Positions 27,072 to 35,319 of a stretch of DNA of 64,000 bases are shown one piece after another. The position numbers were made by a program, and so were the translations under genes. This stretch comes from Pseudanabaena mucicola str. Chao 1806. GTDB lineage: Bacteria > Cyanobacteriota > Cyanobacteriia > Pseudanabaenales > Pseudanabaenaceae. Every line of letters starts with the position of its first letter. The stretch's first letter is position 1. Under the pieces are notes generated by a model, which did no database searches, was not told the origin of the DNA, and worked only from the letters and a program-made list of their open reading frames with translations. The stretch spans positions 837,001 through 901,000 of the forward strand of contig NZ_CP097329.1 in the NCBI RefSeq assembly GCF_030323025.1, in the 5' to 3' direction.

Positions 27072-28178
27072 TCACTTAAATAACAAATTAAAGGGGTTCA
27101 AGAGAACATCGGTAATTGTTCGCACAACATCCCTTACGTCGTTCACAGTAGAGTCATAACAACCAACGCTATCTTCGGGCATGAGGAAAGGATTATTGAT
27201 GTCATCGGTAGAACTACGGATGATTTGCTCAACATCGCGCTCAAAAACCTTAGTCGCTCCTGTCTGGCGATCAGTGCGAACTAATACGGCTCTGCGGGAT
27301 GCATTAGTGGACGATATACCACCAACGCAGTTAGCAGAAATCACTGCTTGAGAAAATCTTGCCCCATAGGGAAAGCCGGTTCCGTCGGACTTGACACTAC
27401 CAGGTGCAGGAGTTGTTAAATTCGATAGAAATACCCGAATCCCAGGCGGTGTAATTTGAGAAGGTCGGACTAAGCTGTTCTGCTGTTGAGGTAACTCAGG
27501 TACAATTACGCGATCGCCAGCAATCAAGGCTACGTCCTCGATTTCCTCACCTGTAAATATGCCAGCTAGATCGACAATTCGCTCTAGACCATTTCTGATC
27601 ACCCGAATTTCTTTAACATTTGCCATTGGAGTAACGCCACCTGCTCCACGCAAAGCCGCAGTCAGATAACGCTCTGGAGGATTATCCCCTGATAACTGAT
27701 TTTGCTGTAAGTTACGTTCCTCCGCAGATCGATTGTTTATGGACACTCGACCTGCCTGAAAAATTGCACCAGAAACGCTTACTTGAATGGAAGCCCATTG
27801 CAAAATACTGACATTGACTTGCAAAAATTTAGGCTGAAAGAAATTACGATCAATCAATGTGTGATAAATTTTTTGCTTGACTTCGGCTATTTCTAGCCCT
27901 TTGACTGGTAGAGGATCAAGATAGGGAACTTGAATATTGCCATCGATGTTGACTTCGTAAACACCACTAAATAACTCCCCTTCAGGAATGAGGATCCTGA
28001 TGCGATCACCGGGGGATAAGGGCAATGCTATGGCTGGGTTGGCTGCAAGAAAGTCTATAAAATGTATGGACAGCGTGGCAGTCATGCAGATTGCCCAAAA
28101 TCTAAGGTGGCTCCAGTTGTCCTTGCCCATCGAAGCGAGTTTAAATTTTGTGCCAAATTGATTGCCCATCTTATCCAT
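27072..28178 (-). CDS. Polysaccharide export protein (Wza-like, SLBB domains)
   Basis: 368 residues. An N-terminal hydrophobic stretch (FWAICMTATLSIHFIDFLAA) acts as signal peptide or anchor. The poly_export domain follows: LSPGDRIRILIPEGELFSGV, YEVNIDGNIQVPYL, then SLBB-type repeats with SVSGAIFQAGRVSI, LTAALRGAGGVTPMANVKEI and LIAGDRVIVPE. This family forms the outer-membrane/periplasmic channel of capsule and exopolysaccharide export. No lipobox cysteine is seen at the signal-peptide end, unlike E. coli Wza. The stop overlaps the co-polymerase start region, and the gene follows the fusion gene by two bases, so it lies in the same operon. Confidence 0.88.
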   Translation of the reverse strand: MDKMGNQFGTKFKLASMGKDNWSHLRFWAICMTATLSIHFIDFLAANPAIALPLSPGDRIRILIPEGELFSGVYEVNIDGNIQVPYLDPLPVKGLEIAEVKQKIYHTLIDRNFFQPKFLQVNVSILQWASIQVSVSGAIFQAGRVSINNRSAEERNLQQNQLSGDNPPERYLTAALRGAGGVTPMANVKEIRVIRNGLERIVDLAGIFTGEEIEDVALIAGDRVIVPELPQQQNSLVRPSQITPPGIRVFLSNLTTPAPGSVKSDGTGFPYGARFSQAVISANCVGGISSTNASRRAVLVRTDRQTGATKVFERDVEQIIRSSTDDINNPFLMPEDSVGCYDSTVNDVRDVVRTITDVLLNPFNLLFK

Positions 28179-28180
28179 TT

Positions 28181-30331
28181 TTAGACAGCACTATTTTTAC
28201 GATTAAATAAAACAGTGATCGTTTTGAAGATTAACAGAAGATCATATTGCAAACTCCACTTTTGTTTATATGCTAAGTCAAACTCCATTACTTCTTCAAA
28301 GCTTTTGACGCTAGATCGACCATTCACTTGCCATACACCAGTCATCCCCGGTTTGACATCGAGACGACTCCATTCTGTCATTTTGGCACCGGTATATTCA
28401 TTCTCTAGCTCATAGAGTCCAACTTCATTAAAAGTAGGCGGTCTTGTTCCCACTAGGCTCATATCACCTACCAAGACATTAAAAAATTGCGGAAGCTCAT
28501 CCAAGCTAGTTTTACGCAGAATTCGACCTACCTTTGTGACTCGTGGATCGTTACTATTCTTAAAGAACTTACCACTATCTGCATCTTTACAATTGGCAGA
28601 ATCAGCGATCTGATTGGTCACTGTTGATTTGAGTATTTCAGCATTTTTGACCATGGTGCGAAATTTCCAGATGCTAAAAGGTTTGCTCATTAGTCCGGCT
28701 CGTTTTTGCTTAAATAGTACTGAGCCAGGACTTTCTAATTTAATAGCGATCGCAAGGGGGATAAATAAGATTGCAGTGATGCTTAGCCCAATTAATGAAC
28801 CCAAAATATCCATGATGCGCTTCGGGAAACTGCGTACAGAGGGATGTACGGGTATCCTCGGATCTATCTTGATCGTAGGATAAAGAAAATACATCACATA
28901 CGCAATCGTACATAGAATGGGAATGCTAATTAGCAAGTGATAGAGGCGATAAAAAAATTGGGTAAGGCGATGAAATTGTTTTTTCTCCAAGCTTTGAATT
29001 TTTCTACTTGATAAGCGGTTTGTGCGTGTAGATGGCTCAATATAAAAAATGTGATCGAGATTGGTCATTTTTAAAATCGAAATCACCTGTGGATTCACAC
29101 TCCATAGAACTAATTCCGTTGCTTCGACTTTACCCGATTGAATATCAGTTTGGCGCAGGATTCTTAAACAGGATATTAATGCGCCAACGCCTGAGCTATC
29201 TATGAACTCAGTATTGGACATATCAATAATGATTTTGCGAAAGCTCTCATCTTCTTGGCATAATTCCCGAAAGTCTTCTTTGAATCTTCGCGCTTCGGAG
29301 TTAAAGATTTTTTTTGGGGTACTGATTAAAGCGGTATCTTGAAAACTCGTAATTTGGACATTGGATAAACCTGATTTTAATGATGATTGATCATTGCCTG
29401 TAGGGATATAGACTGACTCAGGATAACGGTTTGCAATTGCTTCTGAACGGACGACAAGTAGGTCTAAAGCTTTCAAGGAACGTAGCAACCTTGCCGAAAG
29501 ACTCAAATCACGAATGCGGGTTTTGGATTCGATGAAAACGACTTGACTTCTACATAAATATTTGGCAGCAACTAAAAAAGGGACAGCAACCCCAGCACCA
29601 GTCGAAATTGTCAATGCAGGACGCTTTTTAGAAAATACGCTAATGGCTAATAGTAGGTTACGGATTAAGTTTGGCAGATTGCGATTGGTGGGGCTATTTG
29701 CCCAGTAGGCTTTTTCACCCTTAAGTTCTGATTGGGTCGTGCCAGTTTTAAAGGTGATCCAATCGCGTTGCTCAAATTGCTGCCAATATTCACTTAAGCC
29801 CTGCATTGCTTTGAAATGTCCACCCGATGAGCAGACCAGCATGATGTTGCGATAGTCTTGGCTAGGATAGCGATCACTGAGATATTCGCATAGTAGACTA
29901 TCTTCGCCAAAACTAGGAGAATTGCGGGGTATCGTAATCAATTTCAGAAATTTCACTAAATCAGCAGGTGATCGGGCGATGAGTATGCCTTGATTTTCCA
30001 GATCATCTGCCATTTCTATTTGATGATCGTCAACATGCTCATTAAATTGGGCGGTACGGGGTACTAAGATATAAGGCTTATCAAATTCTTCCAGTAATAG
30101 CGCTGTCCCTTCCCCACAATGAGCAATCACGGCGCTTGCTTGTTCAATGCTTTTCTTGAATTGGATTTCAGGCATTACTTTGCTGACATTTACATTGTCA
30201 GGCAAGCGAGTTGATGCCCCATATTGGATAGTGACTTCTTCATTAATGATCCCCTCTTTCATTAACAGACAAATCCAATCCATTAATGCATTGAATGGAT
30301 ACTGCTCAGTGCCGACTGTAACTAGTATCAT
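28181..30331 (-). CDS. Four-domain fusion: Alg13-like, Alg14-like, STAS, sugar-phosphate transferase
   Basis: 716 residues, four recognisable parts. Residues 1-150 resemble the Alg13/GT28 C-domain ([33 protein letters not shown]). Residues 158-325 resemble Alg14 ([54 protein letters not shown]). Residues 330-440 are a STAS domain with [19 protein letters not shown], keeping the Ser that anti-sigma kinases phosphorylate in anti-anti-sigma factors. Residues 465-716 are a polyprenyl-phosphate sugar phosphotransferase with membrane helices, [40 protein letters not shown] and the end [10 protein letters not shown]. The protein could start the lipid-linked glycan and add its second sugar, with STAS as a regulatory input. 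It is the first gene of the locus. Confidence 0.88.
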   Translation of the reverse strand: MILVTVGTEQYPFNALMDWICLLMKEGIINEEVTIQYGASTRLPDNVNVSKVMPEIQFKKSIEQASAVIAHCGEGTALLLEEFDKPYILVPRTAQFNEHVDDHQIEMADDLENQGILIARSPADLVKFLKLITIPRNSPSFGEDSLLCEYLSDRYPSQDYRNIMLVCSSGGHFKAMQGLSEYWQQFEQRDWITFKTGTTQSELKGEKAYWANSPTNRNLPNLIRNLLLAISVFSKKRPALTISTGAGVAVPFLVAAKYLCRSQVVFIESKTRIRDLSLSARLLRSLKALDLLVVRSEAIANRYPESVYIPTGNDQSSLKSGLSNVQITSFQDTALISTPKKIFNSEARRFKEDFRELCQEDESFRKIIIDMSNTEFIDSSGVGALISCLRILRQTDIQSGKVEATELVLWSVNPQVISILKMTNLDHIFYIEPSTRTNRLSSRKIQSLEKKQFHRLTQFFYRLYHLLISIPILCTIAYVMYFLYPTIKIDPRIPVHPSVRSFPKRIMDILGSLIGLSITAILFIPLAIAIKLESPGSVLFKQKRAGLMSKPFSIWKFRTMVKNAEILKSTVTNQIADSANCKDADSGKFFKNSNDPRVTKVGRILRKTSLDELPQFFNVLVGDMSLVGTRPPTFNEVGLYELENEYTGAKMTEWSRLDVKPGMTGVWQVNGRSSVKSFEEVMEFDLAYKQKWSLQYDLLLIFKTITVLFNRKNSAV

Positions 30332-30898
30332 CGTTAATAAATTTCCATATAGATGTTTATAACTTGTTTGTTTGGCACAGAATTTATTTGCTTAACATTA
30401 AATAATTTACTAAGAAAGCATTATATAATTGCTATATTAGAAAATTATAGCAATCCTGAATCATTTGTGGATTTTTGGGTTTATGGAAGAGCACATCTGA
30501 AGGATCGCTCTTCCATAAACCATTTAGGATTGCCATATAAAAAACCAGAATTAGGATAGCAGAAGTATTATAAATCAATATTTCTATCGTTCTAATCATG
30601 TTTATTTAACCTGTAGCAATAGCAATGATTTCTAAGTTTTAATGTTACCCGTACGGATAGATCTTAGGGTTTACGCAAAAAGGCTAAATTTAGAGGCAAT
30701 TCATGGATTGCCTCTACTATAAAATGAGGGTTTTAAGTTGCTTTTGCATAAATACTAATTTCTAAAATGGTGAATTAAAGAAATTCATTCATAGTTTAAC
30801 TTATCTTATATATGATTAGCATTACATCAGCATAAAGTACTATCGCTAAAGTGGTTATATTGAGATACCCCCGAAGCACTTAAGCTTAGGGAGATCGA
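30332..30898. other. Intergenic region with two palindromic repeats
   Basis: Upstream of the exopolysaccharide operon. A long imperfect hairpin lies at 30446-30539, with arms built on CAATCCTGAAT/ATTTAGGATTG and TTTATGGAAGAGC/GCTCTTCCATAAA. A repeat of the ACTTACGCAAAA family lies at 30670-30752. The operon promoter is expected near 30340-30440, but no sigma box is clear. No gene is seen. Confidence 0.55.
30670..30752. repeat. Palindromic repeat with ACTTACGCAAAA-type ends, copy B
   Basis: The ends TTTACGCAAAAA and CTTTTGCATAAAT are inverted copies. The core is a perfect stem, TAGAGGCAATTCAT with ATTGCCTCTA. It matches the repeat at 13250-13336 in its ends and in the AATAAAAT-like spacer next to the core. 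This fits a small non-autonomous element. Confidence 0.6.
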
Positions 30899-31306
30899 CT
30901 ACCGTAAAAATCGAAAATGTTGCTTAATTACATCAAATTTGCTGCATTCCCAATAGTCGATGTGGGAAATAATTAATTCGCGATCGCCTGATAGATCGGT
31001 AAAGTTGCCAAGGGTGAGGTCACTCCATCCCGTCACGCTAATGCGAGGTTTCCATGGAAATGGGGCATCCCAACTCATTGTCCAATTTGCAGTGATCAGA
31101 TTATCGGTACGGGAGATGTCATGGAGTTCGAGCTTGAGGTTTTTAAACCAAAAGGTAATAAATCCAATCATTTTTTGATATTGCTTAATCCCGCGAAAGT
31201 TGTAGACAGGATCTTTAAAATAGACATCTTCGCTATAGATGCTATAGGTTTGCGCTTGGGGAAATTTGGCGTAATCCGCCTTAATGATGTCAATAATATT
31301 GGTCAT
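30899..31306 (-). CDS. DUF2358 family protein
   Basis: 135 residues from ATG 31306, preceded by GAAAGAGAG; a TTG at 31318 would add four residues. It fits DUF2358, a family shared by cyanobacteria and plant plastids with a SnoaL/NTF2-like fold: IYSEDVYFKDPVYNFRGI, MIGFITFWFKNLKLELHDIS, ANWTMSWDAPFPWKPRISVT and SHIDYWECSKFDVIKQHF. The function is unknown; a small-molecule or protein-binding cup is the usual inference for this fold. It is a single-gene unit with no evident operon partners. The family call is good. Confidence 0.85.
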   Translation of the reverse strand: MTNIIDIIKADYAKFPQAQTYSIYSEDVYFKDPVYNFRGIKQYQKMIGFITFWFKNLKLELHDISRTDNLITANWTMSWDAPFPWKPRISVTGWSDLTLGNFTDLSGDRELIISHIDYWECSKFDVIKQHFRFLR

Positions 31307-31484
31307 ACTCTCTTTCAACCCACGTTCCGCTCTTATTTTACTGAAAAAAGTATTTAGAAAACAAATCCTTACACAATCAGTGTTTTGAGCTTTGATCGCA
31401 AAAATATCACCGTCTTAATACTTGAAATAATTATGCACTAATAGAAATCACTGTCATTAATTTTCCAGAAAATCGCTGAAACCC

Positions 31485-31767
31485 TCATTGTCTCGTTTTA
31501 AATACTTTTAGGCTTCCATTACGAGCGGAATGTGGGCTTGATTCAAAGTTTTGACTATTCACAATAATTACAGAGTCACCTGTGGGTTGAATCAGAAATA
31601 GATCAGCCATTTCTCGTTCAGCAGTTTGACGATACTGCTCGAATGCTTGTTGAGAAGTTCGCTGATATTCTTTGCGCTCTTGCTTCACTTTCACGGAAGA
31701 GGGCAAAGATGTAGTCTAGGGTGATGGCTTGACTCAGTTGCTTGAGGCGATCGCGCAGTTCACTCAT
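31485..31767 (-). pseudogene. Frameshifted small helical gene, 3' end overwritten by repeat
   Basis: From ATG 31767 the frame reads MSELRDRLKQLSQAITLDYI then FALFRE before going off frame. The continuing helical sequence KVKQERKEYQRTSQQAFEQY then RQTAEREMADLFLI is found one frame away, so a frameshift lies near 31690-31705. The reading after about 31540 runs into the CCATTACGAGCGGAATGTGG repeat and is not original. I do not recognise the family; such short coiled proteins often follow antitoxin-type genes. The ATG directly follows the broken gene at 31775-31918. Confidence 0.6.
31516..31536. repeat. Shared 21-base IS-end-like sequence, copy 2
   Basis: Exact reverse complement of 16552-16572. 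Here it sits in the 3' part of a decayed gene, which suggests insertion or a leftover end. Confidence 0.5.
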
Positions 31768-31774
31768 GATTTCA

Positions 31775-31918
31775 TCAGTTTGTATAGCCAAGTGTAAACA
31801 GTACAACGCTTTCTAGTCTGGCGATCGCTTCAAAGTCTAATTGTCCTATTTGTTTTAGTTGCTGATCGTTAAGGCGATCGATATCTCTTTTGATATCTTA
31901 TTTAGTAATTTCCAGCAT
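31775..31918 (-). pseudogene. Antitoxin-like small gene with an early stop codon
   Basis: A good ribosome site (AAAGGAGAAACC) precedes ATG 31918. The frame reads MLEITK, then TAA, then DIKRDIDRLNDQQLKQIGQL and DFEAIARLES to a TGA at 31775-31777. The position of the TAA fits a single change from CAA (Gln). The beginning resembles the short N-terminal helices of DUF2281-type antitoxins common in cyanobacteria. The stop makes it a probable pseudogene, unless translation restarts. It was likely co-transcribed with the frameshifted gene that follows. Confidence 0.55.
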
Positions 31919-31974
31919 TGGTTTCTCCTTTGCAAGTTAAATATCTATTGAAAAGCGCGATCACAGAATATGCC

Positions 31975-32358
31975 TTAGTATTCACGAATTATAAACACTG
32001 GCGCTTTAGACTTAGGCTGATTTTGCTTTTGGCTACGGATTAGGCGATCGCTAAGTTCTGTTGTTTGAGATTGCAAAAAGTCATTGATAAATTTGGCTTG
32101 TCCCTTATAGTTGCGATCATCTTTACAAATAATGATGCCACTATGATTCATACCGCTACGATGTAAATCGATAAAATCATCACGGTTAAACGTGATTAGA
32201 ATTCGATTTTGATTTGTGGCAAATTTTAGAACTTCAGGATCAGGAATTCCTTGATTTGCTTGTCCTGCTTCGTACGAGGTAAGTACATCATGACCATAAT
32301 CGCGTAGGATTTGCACAATATCGATCGCAAAGTTTTCGTTGGAATAGAGTCTAGCCAA
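31975..32358 (-). CDS. DUF5615 PIN-like toxin (VapC-type)
   Basis: 127 residues if translation starts at TTG 32358, which overlaps the end of the DUF433 gene; a longer frame begins at 32406. The core LARLYSNENFAIDIVQILRD, YGHDVLTSYEAGQANQGIPD, EVLKFATNQNRILITFNRDD is typical of DUF5615/Mut7-C-like PIN proteins, with acidic residues at the expected catalytic places (E in NENF, D in PDPEVL, D in FNRDDF). PIN toxins are metal-dependent RNases. The overlap and the DUF433 partner indicate a VapBC-like toxin-antitoxin pair. The pairing is established for these families; activity here is untested. Confidence 0.83.
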   Translation of the reverse strand: MARLYSNENFAIDIVQILRDYGHDVLTSYEAGQANQGIPDPEVLKFATNQNRILITFNRDDFIDLHRSGMNHSGIIICKDDRNYKGQAKFINDFLQSQTTELSDRLIRSQKQNQPKSKAPVFIIREY

Positions 32359-32689
32359 TGCTCGCTTCCTCTTGCTCGTATTGATGAGAGGCGATCGCGT
32401 GATCAATTTCTTCTTGATGTGTAGAGTAATAGAATCGGGCGTTACTCAAGTCATTTACGGTCAATGATGGGAAGTTGCGTAAAAGCTCTGGGGTATCGGC
32501 TCCTTGTTGTTGGAGTGAGATGATTGTCCAAACGGGGATGCGGGTATTGCGGATTCTTGCGTGACCGCCACATACGCCGATGGTTTTCTGGATTGTGCGA
32601 GATTTTAGCTTTTCTTGCAATAGGGCATATTCATCTGGTGCAAGGGATTCGATGACTTGAGCTAGGGATTCTACTAATTTTGTATTCAT
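32351..32689 (-). CDS. DUF433 antitoxin-like protein (VapB-type)
   Basis: 112 residues. After a helical N-terminus, residues 35-100 match DUF433: GVCGGHARIRNTRIPVWTII, LQQQGADTPELLRNFPSLTV and NDLSNARFYYSTHQEEIDHA. DUF433 proteins have a winged helix-turn-helix type fold and act as antitoxins and autorepressors for DUF5615 PIN toxins. The gene comes first in the pair, as usual for type II systems, and overlaps the toxin start by eight bases. The N-terminal 30 residues (VESLAQVIESLAPDEYALLQ) may be a separate dimerisation or toxin-binding helix. Confidence 0.85.
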   Translation of the reverse strand: MNTKLVESLAQVIESLAPDEYALLQEKLKSRTIQKTIGVCGGHARIRNTRIPVWTIISLQQQGADTPELLRNFPSLTVNDLSNARFYYSTHQEEIDHAIASHQYEQEEASIG

Positions 32690-32771
32690 GGTTTTGAGCC
32701 TATAGTTTCAAGTTGATGTAGATCACGCAATTCATTCATAATTTCATCGGTCAGTGGATGTCGCATATTTT

Positions 32772-33959
32772 TCAGAACAATCCATCAATAATGTCTTTGA
32801 AGTTTAAAGAGCCTAGATTTCTGATATCAGTCATTCCAAGTCGTTTTAGGATAGTACCTACTCGATTCCGATACTCATTAAATTTATCTTTCAAAATCCC
32901 TGTTGTATCCTTCTTTGTAAGCTCTATACCACTATAAAATGCTTTCCCTGGTAATAAAGCTTGAACACCAACCGCAGTTACAGCCGTTACTATAATTCCT
33001 TTTGCGTAAGATTTTTTATCGCCCATGTGTCGGGCGAGTAGAAGCTTTTTTCCTTCTGATTCCAAAAAAACTTCTATATCCTCCCTAAGTTCATTTACTC
33101 CTCTAATATCAAGAGGGAAGTCATCGGGTAATTGCTTATCATAACCTAACGCACACACTGCATAGATTTTATCGACTCCTAAGCATTGCTTCCATTGTTC
33201 TTTTACATCTTCTAATGCTTGAGGTCTGTAATTATCCCATTGATCGCATTTATTCAAAACTAGAAATACGCGAGTACAATTTGCTCTTAAATCATCAAAA
33301 TACTGTTTTTGAGAAGCGTCAGCCGAGCCTGTAACCACCAAGATTCCGATATCAATATGTTTAAGGAATTCTTTAGTGACGGCACTATTCTCTTTTCGTA
33401 TATCTCCAAGTCCAGGAGAATCGATTAACCTTACTCGTTCATCGTTAAGACGCAATATATTTAGTTCTGTGGTTACTCCCGATGTAGCGCCGACATCAGC
33501 AACAGCATCTTCGCGATCGCGCATCAATAGAGCGTTAATCAGGGAGCTTTTACCAGAGCTAACGTTCCCAACAACGGCAATATTTAAGGTTTTATTAAAA
33601 TCTACTTGTGCTGCATACTCTGTATCAACTTGCTGATTAAAAACACTTTCAGCATTATTTCTATACTCTTCTTCAACTCTTTGATCAAAAGTATTTTCAG
33701 CATTGCGATCGCTTTCTTCTTTTTCAGCAACTTTTCGAGCTTCTCGGATAAGTCCGTCATAAAAATCTTTTCGATGTGGCTCTTTTACGTCAATTTCTTT
33801 CTTATTACCATTTAATTCTTTCCTAATGGCTGTACATTCACCGTTTTTGATATGCAGTTCTACTCTATCTGGATTAGTAATAACTAAGATCTTTTGACCA
33901 TTCGCATTTATGGAAAAACTTGCGTTGTAATTTCTATTCCTATAAGAAAAATTTGCCAT
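32772..33959 (-). CDS. Dynamin/Era-like GTPase
   Basis: 395 residues. The GTPase domain has G1 GNVSSGKSSLINALL (about 130), G2-region Thr in SGVTTE, G3 DSPGLGD and G4 LNKCDQW. The first 120 residues are a beta-rich part followed by a charged helical linker with two related stretches (ENTFDQRVEEEYR and ESVFNQQVDTEYA). After the G domain comes a short hydrophobic segment (GIIVTAVTAVGVQALLPG) that may dip into a membrane, then a basic helical end. Such GTPases act in membrane remodelling, ribosome assembly or defence; I cannot choose between these. It has its own ATG and no clear operon partner. Confidence 0.8.
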   Translation of the reverse strand: MANFSYRNRNYNASFSINANGQKILVITNPDRVELHIKNGECTAIRKELNGNKKEIDVKEPHRKDFYDGLIREARKVAEKEESDRNAENTFDQRVEEEYRNNAESVFNQQVDTEYAAQVDFNKTLNIAVVGNVSSGKSSLINALLMRDREDAVADVGATSGVTTELNILRLNDERVRLIDSPGLGDIRKENSAVTKEFLKHIDIGILVVTGSADASQKQYFDDLRANCTRVFLVLNKCDQWDNYRPQALEDVKEQWKQCLGVDKIYAVCALGYDKQLPDDFPLDIRGVNELREDIEVFLESEGKKLLLARHMGDKKSYAKGIIVTAVTAVGVQALLPGKAFYSGIELTKKDTTGILKDKFNEYRNRVGTILKRLGMTDIRNLGSLNFKDIIDGLF

Positions 33960-34004
33960 ATCTAGGAAAATTTGTGTTGGTTGATCTTATCCAATATTAT
34001 ACCG

Positions 34005-34274
34005 TTGTTAGTCCGCCATTTAAATGAACTTGAACAAGCTCCAGAATCATTATTAGAAGAAATCCTTGACTGCTGACTATTTCTCAAACAGCCCCAACAA
34101 GCCAAAATTAACCATCAAGCAGCCGAGACAAAACCAAACGGAATTCTCGACCTATTAAATCGCGTCAAAGAAATCCAAGCCCAAGTTCTCTCCGAAGAAT
34201 GGAACAAACTTCCCCATGATGGCTCAATCAACCATGATCATTATCTCTATGGTTCTCCAAAGATTGAATCATGA
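34005..34274 (+). pseudogene. Antitoxin-like gene remnant with in-frame stop
   Basis: The plus strand reads LLVRHLNELEQAPESLLEEI LDC, then TGA, then LFLKQPQQAKINHQAAETKP and a C-terminal part WNKLPHDGSINHDHYLYGSP KIES. This resembles short cyanobacterial antitoxin-like proteins that end with a DHYLYG motif. There is no good start codon and one internal stop, so it is a remnant. No toxin frame follows it; the next feature is the MITE at 34304. Confidence 0.55.
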
Positions 34275-34303
34275 AAACAGTATCACGCAATTACAGAACA
34301 TCC

Positions 34304-34406
34304 TAAGTAGCTAGACATAAGTAAACTAAAAACCGAGAGTTTGTTCCGCCCGCGTAGCGGGCGGAACAAACTCTCGGTTTGGGTTTTAATTAAGTTGAGC
34401 TACTTA
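34304..34406 (-). repeat. 105-bp palindromic MITE-like element, copy 1
   Basis: Runs from TAAGTAGCT to AGCTACTTA. The central stem is built on AACCGAGAGTTTGTTCCGCC / GGCGGAACAAACTCTCGGTT around CGCGTAGCGG. Outer arms are CTAGACATAAGTAAACT and AATTAAGTTGAG. Five relatives are in this window. TA stands at both ends, as expected for IS630/Tc1-type TA duplication. Confidence 0.88.
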
Positions 34407-34498
34407 GAAGCATTGGCATAGGACAAACATTTTGAGCAAGCAGGATTTATTGCCTTACTGTCTTAGTGTTTTCTTGGTAAGTGCGAAGCTTAGCTATA

Positions 34499-34533
34499 AA
34501 ATAAAGTCCTGCCAAAGGCAGGACTTTATTTTT
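34499..34533 (+). terminator. Intrinsic terminator just before a response regulator gene
   Basis: Stem AAATAAAGTCCTGCC / GGCAGGACTTTATTT with an AAA loop, followed by T residues. It ends only about 12 bases before the ATG at 34545, so there is no room for a promoter between them. It may act as an attenuator, or may terminate an unseen upstream transcript. Confidence 0.8.
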
Positions 34534-34544
34534 AAAAGAAACCT

Positions 34545-35240
34545 ATGCGAATCTTGTTAGTGGATGATGAGGAAGAATTAGCGGAACCTTTGCAGAGGGT
34601 TTTGACCAATCAGGGCTATGTGGTGGATATTGCTAATAGTGGCGATCGCGGTTGGGAATTGGCACAGGTCGGTGAATACGATCTGCTGATTTTGGACTGG
34701 ATGATGCCAGAGAAATCAGGAATTGAAATATGTAGAGATTTACGCCAAAAAGGAGATATCACGCCAGTTCTGATACTGACTGCTAAAGATACCCTTGATG
34801 ATCGTGTGACGGGTTTAGATATTGGAGCCGATGATTATTTGGTTAAACCCTTTGAATTACGAGAGTTACTAGCTAGAGTTCGCGCCTTATTGCGTCGCGC
34901 ACCCATTGCGATCGCTGCAACCAGTGAGCCTACAAATGAAACTACAAAATTGAGTTATGGAGATTTAGAACTAGATCGTGAAAATCAATTGGTCTATCGT
35001 AATCAAGTAGCGATCGCTTTAACTGAAAGAGAATATCAACTTTTAGAATATTTCCTACTCCATCCCAATCAGTTGCTGAGTCATGATCAGATTTCGCAAT
35101 ATATATGGAAAGAAGGTGAGGATTTGCCTACTAGTAATGCCCTTGTAGCTCAAATCAAGTTACTACGCCGCAAGATTGATCGTGATCGGCAAATTTCTCT
35201 GATTAATACAGTATATGGTAAAGGATATCGTTTTGGGTAG
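34545..35240 (+). CDS. OmpR/PhoB-family response regulator
   Basis: 231 residues. The receiver domain (1-120) has the acidic pocket D7-D8, phosphoacceptor D51 in LILDWMMPEKSG, LILTAKD and K101 in YLVKPF. The winged-helix DNA-binding domain (about 135-231) has LSYGDLELDRENQLV, LTEREYQLLEYFLLHPNQLL and the end NTVYGKGYRFG. It is a two-component transcription factor. No histidine kinase gene is adjacent; the nearest is 1.5 kb away on the other strand and carries its own receiver. The ribosome site is weak (AAAAGAAACCT), and the terminator hairpin directly upstream suggests control by read-through. Confidence 0.93.
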   Translation: MRILLVDDEEELAEPLQRVLTNQGYVVDIANSGDRGWELAQVGEYDLLILDWMMPEKSGIEICRDLRQKGDITPVLILTAKDTLDDRVTGLDIGADDYLVKPFELRELLARVRALLRRAPIAIAATSEPTNETTKLSYGDLELDRENQLVYRNQVAIALTEREYQLLEYFLLHPNQLLSHDQISQYIWKEGEDLPTSNALVAQIKLLRRKIDRDRQISLINTVYGKGYRFG

Positions 35241-35319
35241 AGATTTATATAAGGATAGAGCATTCATTACAATGCCCCACTCACAGCCTAACCATTACTT
35301 TACATCACTACCCTCTTGC

